Assembly: GCA_019510485.1 (NCBI GenBank)
Contig: JAEKKI010000134.1
Coordinates: 1 to 45,300, forward strand
Length of the DNA: 45,300 bases
From: Catenulisporales bacterium
GTDB lineage: Bacteria > Actinomycetota > Actinomycetes > Streptomycetales > Catenulisporaceae
Reading direction: 5' to 3'
Of this stretch, positions 32,701-41,107 are shown piece by piece; positions within the stretch are counted from its first letter, which is position 1; every line of letters starts with the position of its first letter. A program made the position numbers and the translations under genes. The notes under the pieces were generated by a model, which did no database searches, had not been told where the DNA came from, and saw only the letters and a program-made list of their open reading frames with translations.

Positions 32701-34707
32701 TCAGCCCACCGAAGGGTTCGACGGATAGTCCGTCCCGCCGCTACCGGCGATCAGCCCGCCCACCACCTTGTCGACACTCGTCGGCACCGCGGCGCTCCCC
32801 CCGAAGATCTCCACCCGGTCGAACTGGCCGTTGTTCCGGCTCAGCCACTTGGCGACCGGCGCCGGCACCCCGGCGGTCGGGCTCACCAGCATCAGCGGGC
32901 CGTCCTCGGTCCCCATCTCGGCGCCGCCGGACAGGGCGTCGGCCCAGTTCAGCCCGGTGGCCAGGCCCGCGGCGTCCGCCGAGCCGAAGAAGTAGCTCGC
33001 CACCAAGAAGGAGGTCTCATACCGGTCCACGCCCGACAGCGCCCCGAACGAGCCCGCCTGATACCCCGCCGGGATCCAGCGCGAGTTCAGGGCGGTCGCG
33101 GCCTGCCCGCCGATGCTGTCCAGCTCGATGAAGTTCGCCGGCTTGGAGTGGTCGGCGTTCAGGTTGGTGCGGGCGTTCAGCGGTGCCAGGTAGTCGACCG
33201 TCGGCTGCGGCATGACCTTGTCGTTGGTCAGCACCACGACCGCGTTCTTGCCCTGGTGCGCGTTGATCGCGCCGGCCGCGGCGCCGGCCGACAGCGCGTC
33301 GGCGAAGCCCTGGCCGGTGGCCACCAGGACGTAGTCCGGGGTACCGCCGGGGCCGGTGATGGTCTTCGCGATCTCCACGGCGGTGGCGTACCGGTCGGGT
33401 CCCGCTACCCGCTGGACGTGGTAGTTCAGCGCGGTCAGGGCACTGGCCACCGCCGGGGACAGCGCCTTCTCCCCGCCGAGCACGTAAACGGTCTTCGCTC
33501 CGTCGCCGGGCCCGAGCACCCGCTGGATCTCGGCCGACACCGGCGGCGTCAGACCCGCGGTCGGCGTCAGCAGCAGCGGACCGCCGACCTTGGCGGCCAG
33601 CGCCGAGCCGCCGAGGGCGTCGGCGGACTGGTCGGAGCGGGACAGCACGACGGCCTTGGCCGGGGTGCCCTTCGCACCCGCGACACCTGCGCCGGCCCAG
33701 TGCGACTGTGAGGTCTTGATCGCGGTGTCCAGCCGGTCGGCGCCGGCCAGCCGGATCACGTGCGAGCCGACCGCCGGCCGGAACGCCGGCAGGCCGATGA
33801 CCTTGGTTCCCGGGACGATCTGGGTGTAGGCGGTGGCCTTTGACGCCGAGGCGGAAACCGACTGGGTGTCGACGTCCTTGCTGGTTCCGTCGAGGACTTG
33901 GAACACCAGGCCCTTGCCGTCCGGTGTCCACACCGGGTTTTCGAGGCTGCCGCCGTTGGTCACCTGGTTCGGGGTGGCCGGCGTTCCGCCGGGATTGGCG
34001 GTGGAAACCGTGTAGATGTTGGTGCCGGAGATGAAAGCGACCTTGGAGCCGTCCGGCGAGACCGACGGGTTCCCGCCGTTGGCCACCGCATACGGCGCCG
34101 ATTTCCCCTGGGCCAGGTTCCAGGCATACACCTGCGTCGCGCTGCCCTGATTGACCTGGAACACCAGCATCGAGCCGACACAGTCGGGGTGCAGCACGTC
34201 CGCCCCGGACTGCTTCCAGAAGTCGTGCACGATCGGCACGTTGTTGCCGTCGAGCTCCAGGCCGTCGGCGTAGGACCACTTCAGGACCGCGTTGGCGGAG
34301 CCCGGTGCCTTCTCCGACCACACCACCCGCGCGCCGCCGTCGATCCACGCCGGGTGGGTGCGTGCGGTGCCGTTGACCGGAGCCGCCGCGATCAGAATGC
34401 TCGCCCCGCCGGGGACGCCGGTCAGCACCGCGCCGGAGACGCTGTCGATCCACGCCGCGCGCGCCCCGGTGGGCGCCCACGCCAGATCGCGGGCCTGCGC
34501 GGCGAAGCCGAGGGCGTACGTGGCGCCGGTGACGGTCGTGGTCGCCTTCGGCGCCGAGGCGCTGCCGCCGGAGAGCGTCAGGCTCCCGGGGCCCGCGGGG
34601 CTCGGGGCGGTCGCGTGGGCCGGGGTGACGAGCCCGGCCGCCGCGGCCACCGAAGTGGCGATCGTCGCGGTCAGCGCCAGCGGCCGGCGTGCGGAAGAGT
34701 CGGACAT
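32701..34707 (-). CDS. Secreted beta-propeller/CWB2 cell-wall-binding protein (copy 2)
   Basis: A 668-residue exported protein with the same plan as the gene at 25.5 kb: a signal peptide ending near TPAHA, propeller-like repeats (LAWAPTGARAAWID, PSVSPDGSKVAFISG, PVWTPDGKGLVFQV) over about residues 65-300, and three CWB2 repeats over about 310-645 (IRLAGADRLDTAI, VQRVAGPDRYATAVEIAKT, SGVDRYETSFLVAS). AAGGAGT lies nine bases before the ATG. The two paralogues sit on either side of the glycosylation operon and the reductase. It is followed by its own terminator. Confidence 0.9.
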   Translation of the reverse strand: MSDSSARRPLALTATIATSVAAAAGLVTPAHATAPSPAGPGSLTLSGGSASAPKATTTVTGATYALGFAAQARDLAWAPTGARAAWIDSVSGAVLTGVPGGASILIAAAPVNGTARTHPAWIDGGARVVWSEKAPGSANAVLKWSYADGLELDGNNVPIVHDFWKQSGADVLHPDCVGSMLVFQVNQGSATQVYAWNLAQGKSAPYAVANGGNPSVSPDGSKVAFISGTNIYTVSTANPGGTPATPNQVTNGGSLENPVWTPDGKGLVFQVLDGTSKDVDTQSVSASASKATAYTQIVPGTKVIGLPAFRPAVGSHVIRLAGADRLDTAIKTSQSHWAGAGVAGAKGTPAKAVVLSRSDQSADALGGSALAAKVGGPLLLTPTAGLTPPVSAEIQRVLGPGDGAKTVYVLGGEKALSPAVASALTALNYHVQRVAGPDRYATAVEIAKTITGPGGTPDYVLVATGQGFADALSAGAAAGAINAHQGKNAVVVLTNDKVMPQPTVDYLAPLNARTNLNADHSKPANFIELDSIGGQAATALNSRWIPAGYQAGSFGALSGVDRYETSFLVASYFFGSADAAGLATGLNWADALSGGAEMGTEDGPLMLVSPTAGVPAPVAKWLSRNNGQFDRVEIFGGSAAVPTSVDKVVGGLIAGSGGTDYPSNPSVG

Positions 34708-34902
34708 CGGATGCTTACTCCTTGGCCTTTCGGGCCTGTCGGGCCCGTCAGTCGGTCGGCGGACATGCCGCGCCGCCAGGTTAGGCCGAACGAGCGAATT
34801 AGGTCCCTCATCTGGCCGCTATACGTAGCGCGATTTCGTCATTACGCCCCAGACAGATTCTCCGATTTGCGGCCAATCACGGTTTCGGGTTTTGTGGGAC
34901 GC

Positions 34903-37284
34903 ATGACGCATCCCGGGACAGCCGTGGCGGAGTCGCTGACCGGACTCACCGCGGACGAGGTCGCGCGTCGCGTCGCCGAGGGTTCCGTCAACGACGTCCC
35001 GACCCGCACCTCGCGCTCGATGTCGGAGATCGTCCGGGCGAACATCCTGACGCCGTTCAACGCCATCATCGGCACGCTGTTCGCCATCATGCTGGTGGTC
35101 GGGCCGATCCAGGACTCGCTGTTCGGGTTCGTCATCATCGCCAACTCCGCGATCGGCATCCTGCAGGAGTGGCGCGCGAAGCAGACCCTGGACTCGCTCG
35201 CGGTGGTCGGCGAGGCCCGGCCGCGGGTGCTGCGCGACGGCGCCGAGCAGGAGATCCGGCCCGAGCAGATCGTGCTCGGCGACGTCATGCTGCTCGGGGC
35301 CGGCGACCGGATCGTGGTGGACGGCGAGGTGGTGCGCGCCGACGCGCTGGAGGTCGACGAGTCGCTGCTGACCGGCGAGTCCGACCCGGTGCTCAAGCAC
35401 GGCGCGGACGAGGTGATGTCGGGCTCGTTCGTGGTGGCCGGGTCCGGGGCGTTCCGGGCCACGAAGGTCGGGCACCAGGCCTACGCGGCCAGGCTCGCAG
35501 CGGAGGCGCAGAAGTTCACGCTGGTCAACTCCGAGCTGCGCAGCGGCATCAACAGCATCCTGAAGAACATGACCTGGCTGATGGTCCCGGCCGGGATCCT
35601 GCAGGTGATCACGCAGCTGCACCGTTCCGGGGGCGTGCGCTCCGGCATCAGCCGGACGATCGCCGGATTGGTGCCGATGGTCCCGGAGGGCCTGGTGCTG
35701 CTGACCTCGGTCGCCTTCGCGGTCGGCGTGATCCGGCTCGGGCAGCGCAACTGCCTGGTGCAGGAGCTGCCCGCTATCGAGGGTCTGGCGCGGGTGGACA
35801 CCGTGTGCCTGGACAAGACCGGGACGCTGACCGAGGGCGGGATGGCGTTCGACGGCGTCACCGAGCTGGCGGGGGCGGACGGCCATGACGTGCCGGCGGT
35901 CCTGGCCGCCCTCGGCGCCGCGGAGGAGCGGCCGAACCCGACGATGCAGGCGGTGATCGAGGAGTTCCCGGACCCGGCCCCGGACTGGACGGCGGCGCAG
36001 GTCGCCCCGTTCTCCTCGGCCCGCAAGTGGTCCGGCGTCACCTTCGCCGACGGCAAGGGCACCTGGCTGCTCGGCGCGCCGGACGTGCTGGGCCGCGACA
36101 GCCCGGCGGCCCACGAGGCCGAGGAACTCGGCTCGACCGGTCTGCGGGTTCTGATGCTCGCCAGGGCCGACGGTCCGGTGGACTCGATCGACTCCGCCGA
36201 CGGCTCGACCACTCCGGTCGCATTGGTCACGCTGCGCCAGCGGATCCGCTCCGACGCGCGTGACACCCTGGACTACTTCGGCAAGCAGAACGTCGCGCTG
36301 AAGGTGATCTCCGGCGACAACGCCGTGTCGGTCGGCGCTGTCGCGGCTTCGCTGGACCTGCCCCGCGCGACCGATCCGCTTGACGCCCGGACGCTGCCGG
36401 AGGGCGATGCGGACGCGTTCGCCGACGACATCACCGGGCACTCGGTGTTCGGCCGCGTCACCCCGCAGCAGAAGCGCGAGATGGTGAAGGCGTTGCAGAG
36501 CCGCGGCCACACCGTGGCGATGACCGGCGACGGCGTCAACGACGTCCTGGCGCTCAAGGACGCCGACATCGGCGTGGCCATGGGCTCCGGGTCCGGGGCG
36601 ACCAAGGCGGTAGCGCAGATCGTGCTGCTCGACGACCGGTTCGCCACACTGCCCGAGGTGGTCGCCGAGGGCCGCCGGGTGATCGGCAACATCGAGCGGG
36701 TCGCGAACCTGTTCCTGGTCAAGTCGGTGTACTCGTTCGTGCTGGTGCTCCTGGTCGGGATCTTCCAGCTCGAATACCCGTTCCTGCCCCGGCACACCAC
36801 GCTGATCGCCGCGCTGACCATCGGCATCCCGGCGTTCTTCCTGGCGCTGGCCCCGAACTACGAGCGGGCCGAGACCGGTTTCGTCCGGCGGGTGCTGCGG
36901 TTCGCCGTCCCGGCCGGGCTGGTCGCCGGGATCGAGGTCTTCGTCGCCTACTGGGTGGCGCGCGCCGAGTCCGACTCACTGGGGCAGGCGCAGACGACCG
37001 CGATGGTGTCGTTGTTCGCGTGCAGTCTGTACATCGTGCAGATGGTGGCGCGGCCGATCGTGTGGTGGAAGGTGGTGCTGATCGCGTCGATGGCCGGCCT
37101 GTTCGTGCTCTGCGTCGCGCTGCCGGTCGGCCGCCGCATCTTCGACCTGCACTTCGGGCCGTGGTACCAGTGGACGACCGGGCTGGCGATCGCCGCGGTG
37201 GCCTGCGTCGCGCTGGAGGTGCTGTGGCGCTATCTGAGCGCGCACAGCAAGGCTCCGGCGACGCGGGCGACCGAGGCGGTCTGA
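34903..37284 (+). CDS. ctpE: P-type ATPase, CtpE-like (calcium-type cation transporter)
   Basis: A 793-residue P-type ATPase: LLTGESDPV (actuator loop), the MVPEGL membrane-helix-4 motif, phosphorylation site CLDKTGT (Asp304), MTGDGVNDVLALKDAD, and six C-terminal membrane helices. It lacks the CPC and N-terminal metal-binding domains of copper pumps. Overall it resembles actinobacterial CtpE, which takes up Ca2+ in mycobacteria; the ion here is inferred. The open frame extends far upstream only as antisense of the CWB2 gene. I chose the ATG at 34903, where the typical N-terminus (LTGLTADEVARRVAEG) begins; a GTG nine bases earlier is possible. No strong ribosome binding site is visible. Confidence 0.88.
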   Translation: MTHPGTAVAESLTGLTADEVARRVAEGSVNDVPTRTSRSMSEIVRANILTPFNAIIGTLFAIMLVVGPIQDSLFGFVIIANSAIGILQEWRAKQTLDSLAVVGEARPRVLRDGAEQEIRPEQIVLGDVMLLGAGDRIVVDGEVVRADALEVDESLLTGESDPVLKHGADEVMSGSFVVAGSGAFRATKVGHQAYAARLAAEAQKFTLVNSELRSGINSILKNMTWLMVPAGILQVITQLHRSGGVRSGISRTIAGLVPMVPEGLVLLTSVAFAVGVIRLGQRNCLVQELPAIEGLARVDTVCLDKTGTLTEGGMAFDGVTELAGADGHDVPAVLAALGAAEERPNPTMQAVIEEFPDPAPDWTAAQVAPFSSARKWSGVTFADGKGTWLLGAPDVLGRDSPAAHEAEELGSTGLRVLMLARADGPVDSIDSADGSTTPVALVTLRQRIRSDARDTLDYFGKQNVALKVISGDNAVSVGAVAASLDLPRATDPLDARTLPEGDADAFADDITGHSVFGRVTPQQKREMVKALQSRGHTVAMTGDGVNDVLALKDADIGVAMGSGSGATKAVAQIVLLDDRFATLPEVVAEGRRVIGNIERVANLFLVKSVYSFVLVLLVGIFQLEYPFLPRHTTLIAALTIGIPAFFLALAPNYERAETGFVRRVLRFAVPAGLVAGIEVFVAYWVARAESDSLGQAQTTAMVSLFACSLYIVQMVARPIVWWKVVLIASMAGLFVLCVALPVGRRIFDLHFGPWYQWTTGLAIAAVACVALEVLWRYLSAHSKAPATRATEAV

Positions 37285-37330
37285 GGCCTCCTGAGGACTA
37301 CTGGGGCCTACTGAGACCTACCGGGGAGCT
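37281..37330 (+). repeat. Five degenerate 10-nt tandem repeats over the ctpE stop
   Basis: Five head-to-tail 10-base units with consensus CTGAGGCCTA (starting at 37281, 37291, 37301, 37311 and 37321) run from the ctpE stop codon to the end of the convergent lipoprotein gene. The first four match the consensus at 8-9 of 10 positions; the fifth is weaker. I see no hairpin that explains them. Confidence 0.7.
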
Positions 37331-37331
37331 G

Positions 37332-37946
37332 TCAGCTGCATCCGGCCGCCTTCAGCGCGTCCGGCGGCGTCCCGGGGCTGATCCCGGCCAGCTGGCACAG
37401 CGTGGAGTCGGCGACCTGCCAGTGCCCCGACGCCGAGTCGTAGACCGCGTCGCCGGTGGCGTGCGGTAGCGCCGGCTGGCCGTTCAGCAGGATCGCGAAG
37501 TCGACCTTGGCGTGGGTGGGGCTGTCGAAGGACACGCTGTTGACCTGGATCGAGGACTTCTGGCCGTTCGCGGCCGCGGCCAGCGCGGTGAGCAGGCCCT
37601 GGACCTTCTGCGCGTTCTGGACCATCGAGGCCTTGGTGGCGGGGTCGATGGAGTTGTCGAAGAACTTGTTGTAGGCGTCCTTGACGGCCTGGGTCGCCCC
37701 GGCCACGTCGGTGGGCTGGCCGCCGGCCGCCGTCGAGCTGCTGCCGCCGGCCGAAGCCGCGGACGAGGAGGACGTGGAGGAGGACGCGGACGACGAGGCC
37801 GAGGAGCTGGAGCTGCTGGCCGCGCTGGTGGGGCTGCTGCCGCCGGCCGAGGGCGAGGACTTGCTGGAGGAGCAGCCGGCGGCGAGCAGCGCGGCGGCGC
37901 CGAGGGTGGCGGCGGTTCGGATGAGCGATGTGCGACGAGGCATCAC
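37332..37946 (-). CDS. Mtb12-like lipoprotein with long Ser-rich linker
   Basis: A 204-residue lipoprotein: lipobox LAAGC (Cys25), a linker of about 50 residues that is nearly all Ser and Ala, and a C-terminal domain (about residues 80-204) matching the mycobacterial low-molecular-weight antigen Mtb12 pattern: AYNKFFDNSIDPATKASMVQ, VDFAILLNGQPALPHATGDA, and a final WQVADSTLCQLAGI with a Cys near the end. Function is unknown. It starts with GTG at 37946 or the adjacent ATG at 37943; the ribosome binding site is weak. It is convergent with ctpE and divergent from the Liv operon. Confidence 0.8.
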   Translation of the reverse strand: MMPRRTSLIRTAATLGAAALLAAGCSSSKSSPSAGGSSPTSAASSSSSSASSSASSSTSSSSAASAGGSSSTAAGGQPTDVAGATQAVKDAYNKFFDNSIDPATKASMVQNAQKVQGLLTALAAAANGQKSSIQVNSVSFDSPTHAKVDFAILLNGQPALPHATGDAVYDSASGHWQVADSTLCQLAGISPGTPPDALKAAGCS

Positions 37947-38064
37947 GGAGGATCACGCTCCTGGAGAGTATTCTCGGCATCTTCGAACCTGACTTACCAT
38001 CATCCCCAGTAAGGGTCCACACACACGGGCACCTGGGTGATCGCCACCGGAGGTTGTTCAGCGG

Positions 38065-38412
38065 ATGTCCCGTCTCGACGAGCTGGACCGGCGGACCCGG
38101 TTGGCGCTGGGCGGGGCCTTGGTGTTCATCGGGGTGCTGCTGCTGGTGCTGGGGTGGTATCTGATCTCCGGGGAGGCGATCGCCGGGAAGCAGCTGCCGT
38201 ATCTGGCTTCGACGTCGATTCCGGGCGCGGTGCTGGTGGTCTGCGGTTTTGTGTGCGCGGTGTCGGGGACCACGGATCCCGAGACGGCGCGGCGGATCGC
38301 GGAATTGCATGCGTTGTTGACTGAGGCTGTTGAGGATGGACCTTCAGCGGAGGTCTCGGCGGAGACTTCGGCCGACGCTGAGGTTCAGACAGCTGCTGGG
38401 ACCGAGAAGTAG
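38065..38412 (+). CDS. Small two-helix membrane protein upstream of the Liv operon
   Basis: A 115-residue protein with two hydrophobic helices (about residues 14-34, ALGGALVFIGVLLLVLGWYL; about 52-68, IPGAVLVVCGFVCAVSG) and an acidic, Ala/Glu/Ser-rich cytoplasmic-looking tail. GGAGG lies ten bases before the ATG. It ends eight bases before livHM and is probably cotranscribed. It is not recognised as a known family; an accessory role in the transporter is only a guess from position. Confidence 0.65.
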   Translation: MSRLDELDRRTRLALGGALVFIGVLLLVLGWYLISGEAIAGKQLPYLASTSIPGAVLVVCGFVCAVSGTTDPETARRIAELHALLTEAVEDGPSAEVSAETSADAEVQTAAGTEK

Positions 38413-38420
38413 GCGCGCGC

Positions 38421-40355
38421 ATGTTCTACGCCGGTCTCGCGCTGAACGGACTGGCGATCGGGTGTGTGGCGGCGCTGGCCGCGGTCGGGCTGCTGGCGAC
38501 GTACCGGGTGACCGGCGTCTTCAACATCGCGTTCGGTGCTATCGCGGTGTTCTGCGCCTATGTGATGTGGCAGTGCGTGCGGGTCTGGCGGATGCCGGTG
38601 AGCGTGTCCGCGCTGCTTGTCCTCGGGATCGTCGCGCCCGGGATCGGGCTGGTTTTGGAGCGGCTGGTCTATCGGCCGTTGCGGCGGAGCGGGGCCTCCG
38701 GGTTGTTGGTGGCCACGCTCGGTGTCTTGGTGCTGCAACTGGGTTTGGTCTTTCTGTTATGGGGCGGGCGGTCGTACGTCGACGCGCCGTCACTGCTGCC
38801 GGCCGGGGACGTGCGGTTGGTGGGGACGTTGCGGCTGTCGAACGCGACGATCGTCGAACTCTGCGTCGTGGCGTTGGTCGCGGGCCTGCTGACCGTGCTG
38901 CTGAAGGCGACTCGGGTCGGGCTGATGGTGCGGGCCGTGGTGGACGACCGGGACTTGGCCGAGGCGCTGGTGCCGGCGGACCGGCTGGCGGCCGGCGGGT
39001 GGGCGTTCGGGTCGTTCCTGGCCGGCTTGGCGGGGGTGCTGTGGGCGCCGATCTACCATCTCGATCCCTACAGCCTCACGCTGACGGTCTTGGAGACGAT
39101 GGGCGTCGCGGTGCTGGCCCGGCTGACGTCGTTGCCGGTGGCGGTGGGGGCCGCGCTGGCGATCGGGGTCGCGCAGACCGAGTTGACGGCGGTGCACCCG
39201 GCGGAGCGGTGGCAGGGGTTGGTGGATGCTTTTCACACGAATCTGTTCGTGCTGGTGCTGTTCGCGGCGTTGATGGTGGTGCCGCGGTTGGGGGTTCGGG
39301 GTTCCGGGGCCGGCGGTGGTGTGGCCGGTGGCCTGGGCGGGCTGCAACGTCCTGGCGCGCGGCGGACTTCGCGCTCTGATCTGGTGGGGCGGCTGCCGTT
39401 CGGTGCCTTGTCGCTGGTGCTGACGCTGCCGTTGTTCTTCGACCCGGCGGATCTGCGGGCGGCGCTGGCGGTGCCGGCGTTGGCGGTGGTGTTCGTGTCG
39501 CTGGTGGTCGCGACCGGGTACGCGGGGCAGATCTCGTTGGGGCAGGCCGGTTACGCCGGGCTCGGGGCGTTGTTCATGGCGAAGCTGGCCGAGGGTGGGA
39601 CGCCGTGGCTGGTGGCGCTTTTCCTCGGGCCGCTGCTGGTGGTGCCGATCGGCTGGGTGACCGGCTACCCGGCGATCCACCGGCGCGGGTTGTATTTGGC
39701 GCTGACGACGTTCGCGACGGCCGCGGTGGTCGCACGGTTCGTCTTCGCACAGCCGGTGTTCGTCGGTGGACTGGCCATCGCCCGGCCGCGGGGATTCACC
39801 GACGACCACTGGTTCTACGGGCTCGAACTCGCGTGTCTCGTGCTGGCGCTGCTCTTGGTCCGCTCCCTGCACACCGGACCGCTCGGCCGCGCGTTGGTGG
39901 CCCTCCGCGATTCCGAACCCGCGGCTCTGTCCGCCGGCGTCGATGTCCGGCGGCTGAAGGTGTTCGTCTTCGCGTGCGCTGCCGGATTGGCTGGTCTCGG
40001 CGGCGCGTTGACCACGTTGGCCGCGCAGGCGTTCAACCCGACGGACTTCGATCCGGTCCAGGGCATGGTGTGGTTCGCGGCGGTGGCGGTGTGGGGCGTG
40101 GACTCGGCGATGGCGGCGGTGGTCGGTGCCGCGGCGCTGGTGGCGGTGGACGTCGGCACGGTCCAGGGCGTCTCGGGGCTGCTGATCGGTGTCGGTGCGG
40201 TGCTGTTGGGACGGTTCCCCGGTGGGATAAGCGCACTGGTGCAGCGGGCGGGGGATTGGTTGGGCACGCCTCCACGACGGTCCGTTGGCGAACGGCGCCT
40301 CAGCCCGGCCGGACGTGCACTCGCGGCACAGCTGCGGGAACGGCGGGCCGAATGA
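38421..40355 (+). CDS. Fused LivH-LivM branched-chain-type ABC permease
   Basis: A 644-residue membrane protein that combines two permease subunits in one chain: LivH-like at about residues 1-290 (NGLAIGCVAALAAVGLLATY, VFNIAFGAIAVF) and LivM-like at about 330-615 (VATGYAGQISLGQAGYAGLG, LTTFATAAVVARFVF, ALRDSEPAALSAGVDVRRLK), joined by a Gly-rich linker. LivHM-type importers move branched-chain amino acids, amides or urea. It starts eight bases after the small membrane protein and overlaps livG by ATGA. No solute-binding protein is in this operon. Confidence 0.9.
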   Translation: MFYAGLALNGLAIGCVAALAAVGLLATYRVTGVFNIAFGAIAVFCAYVMWQCVRVWRMPVSVSALLVLGIVAPGIGLVLERLVYRPLRRSGASGLLVATLGVLVLQLGLVFLLWGGRSYVDAPSLLPAGDVRLVGTLRLSNATIVELCVVALVAGLLTVLLKATRVGLMVRAVVDDRDLAEALVPADRLAAGGWAFGSFLAGLAGVLWAPIYHLDPYSLTLTVLETMGVAVLARLTSLPVAVGAALAIGVAQTELTAVHPAERWQGLVDAFHTNLFVLVLFAALMVVPRLGVRGSGAGGGVAGGLGGLQRPGARRTSRSDLVGRLPFGALSLVLTLPLFFDPADLRAALAVPALAVVFVSLVVATGYAGQISLGQAGYAGLGALFMAKLAEGGTPWLVALFLGPLLVVPIGWVTGYPAIHRRGLYLALTTFATAAVVARFVFAQPVFVGGLAIARPRGFTDDHWFYGLELACLVLALLLVRSLHTGPLGRALVALRDSEPAALSAGVDVRRLKVFVFACAAGLAGLGGALTTLAAQAFNPTDFDPVQGMVWFAAVAVWGVDSAMAAVVGAAALVAVDVGTVQGVSGLLIGVGAVLLGRFPGGISALVQRAGDWLGTPPRRSVGERRLSPAGRALAAQLRERRAE

Positions 40356-41107
40356 GCGGCAGCTTGCGGATCACAGGCTTGCGACGGCAGTTCGGTGGCG
40401 TCGCGGCGGTCGACGGAGTGGATCTGGATGTACCTTCTGGTGCGGTGACGGCGCTGATCGGCCCGAACGGCGCCGGTAAGACGACGCTGTTCCACTGTGT
40501 CACCGGGATCGATACCGCCGACGCGGGGACCGTGACGCTGTCCGGCAAGGAGTTGAGCGGCCTTCCGCCTCACGTCCGAGCCCGCGCCGGCATCGCGTGG
40601 ACTTTCCAGCGCATCGAGCTGTTCGCCGGCTTGACGGTTACCGAGAACGTGCGCGTCGGCGCGGAGAACCGGCGCGGACGCCCGCTGCTGGCCGGGCTGC
40701 TCGGCCTACCCGATTCGCGTGGAGCCGCCACGCGCGCCACCGCGGCTGCGGTCTTGGAACGACTCGGGCTGACGCCACTCGCCGATGTCCCGGCCGGCAT
40801 GCTCCCCGGCGGCACCATGCGGCTGGTCGAAATCGGTCGGGCGCTGGCGGCCGAGCCCACGGTGCTTCTTCTGGACGAGCCCGCATCAGGACTCGACGAC
40901 GACCAGATCGCCCGCCTGGCCGAGGTATTGCGCGCGCTGGCCGCCGATGGACTCGCGATCCTGCTCGTCGAGCACGACATGCGGTTCGTCACCGGCGTCG
41001 CCGATCACGCGCACCTGATGGTCGCCGGACGGATCGAGCTTTCCGGCCGTCCCGACGAGGTGCTGGCCGCACCGGTGGCCCGCGAGATCTACGTCGGTGA
41101 GTCTTGA
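40352..41107 (+). CDS. livG: LivG-type ABC transporter ATPase
   Basis: A 251-residue ATPase with Walker A GPNGAGKT (about residues 37-44), TFQRIELFAGLTVTENV (the LivG Q-loop region), Walker B VLLLDEPASGL (about 171-181) and H-loop VEHDM. The signature is LPGGTMRLVEIGRAL, where LivG normally has LPYGxQRxLEIARAL, so the conserved Gln after the glycine pair is altered. The ATGA overlap with livHM and the TGATG overlap with livF make a translationally coupled operon. Confidence 0.9.
   Translation: MSGSLRITGLRRQFGGVAAVDGVDLDVPSGAVTALIGPNGAGKTTLFHCVTGIDTADAGTVTLSGKELSGLPPHVRARAGIAWTFQRIELFAGLTVTENVRVGAENRRGRPLLAGLLGLPDSRGAATRATAAAVLERLGLTPLADVPAGMLPGGTMRLVEIGRALAAEPTVLLLDEPASGLDDDQIARLAEVLRALAADGLAILLVEHDMRFVTGVADHAHLMVAGRIELSGRPDEVLAAPVAREIYVGES

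Noticed and set aside
31993-33711. A plus-strand open frame of 572 codons
   Set aside because: Antisense to the reductase and CWB2 genes, both with clear family motifs.
33898-34902. Upstream extension of the ctpE reading frame (over 330 codons)
   Set aside because: It is antisense to the CWB2 gene 32701-34707, has no P-type ATPase features, and the family N-terminus begins at 34903.
37281-37330. CRISPR-like array
   Set aside because: Units are contiguous 10-mers without spacers, far too short for CRISPR repeats.
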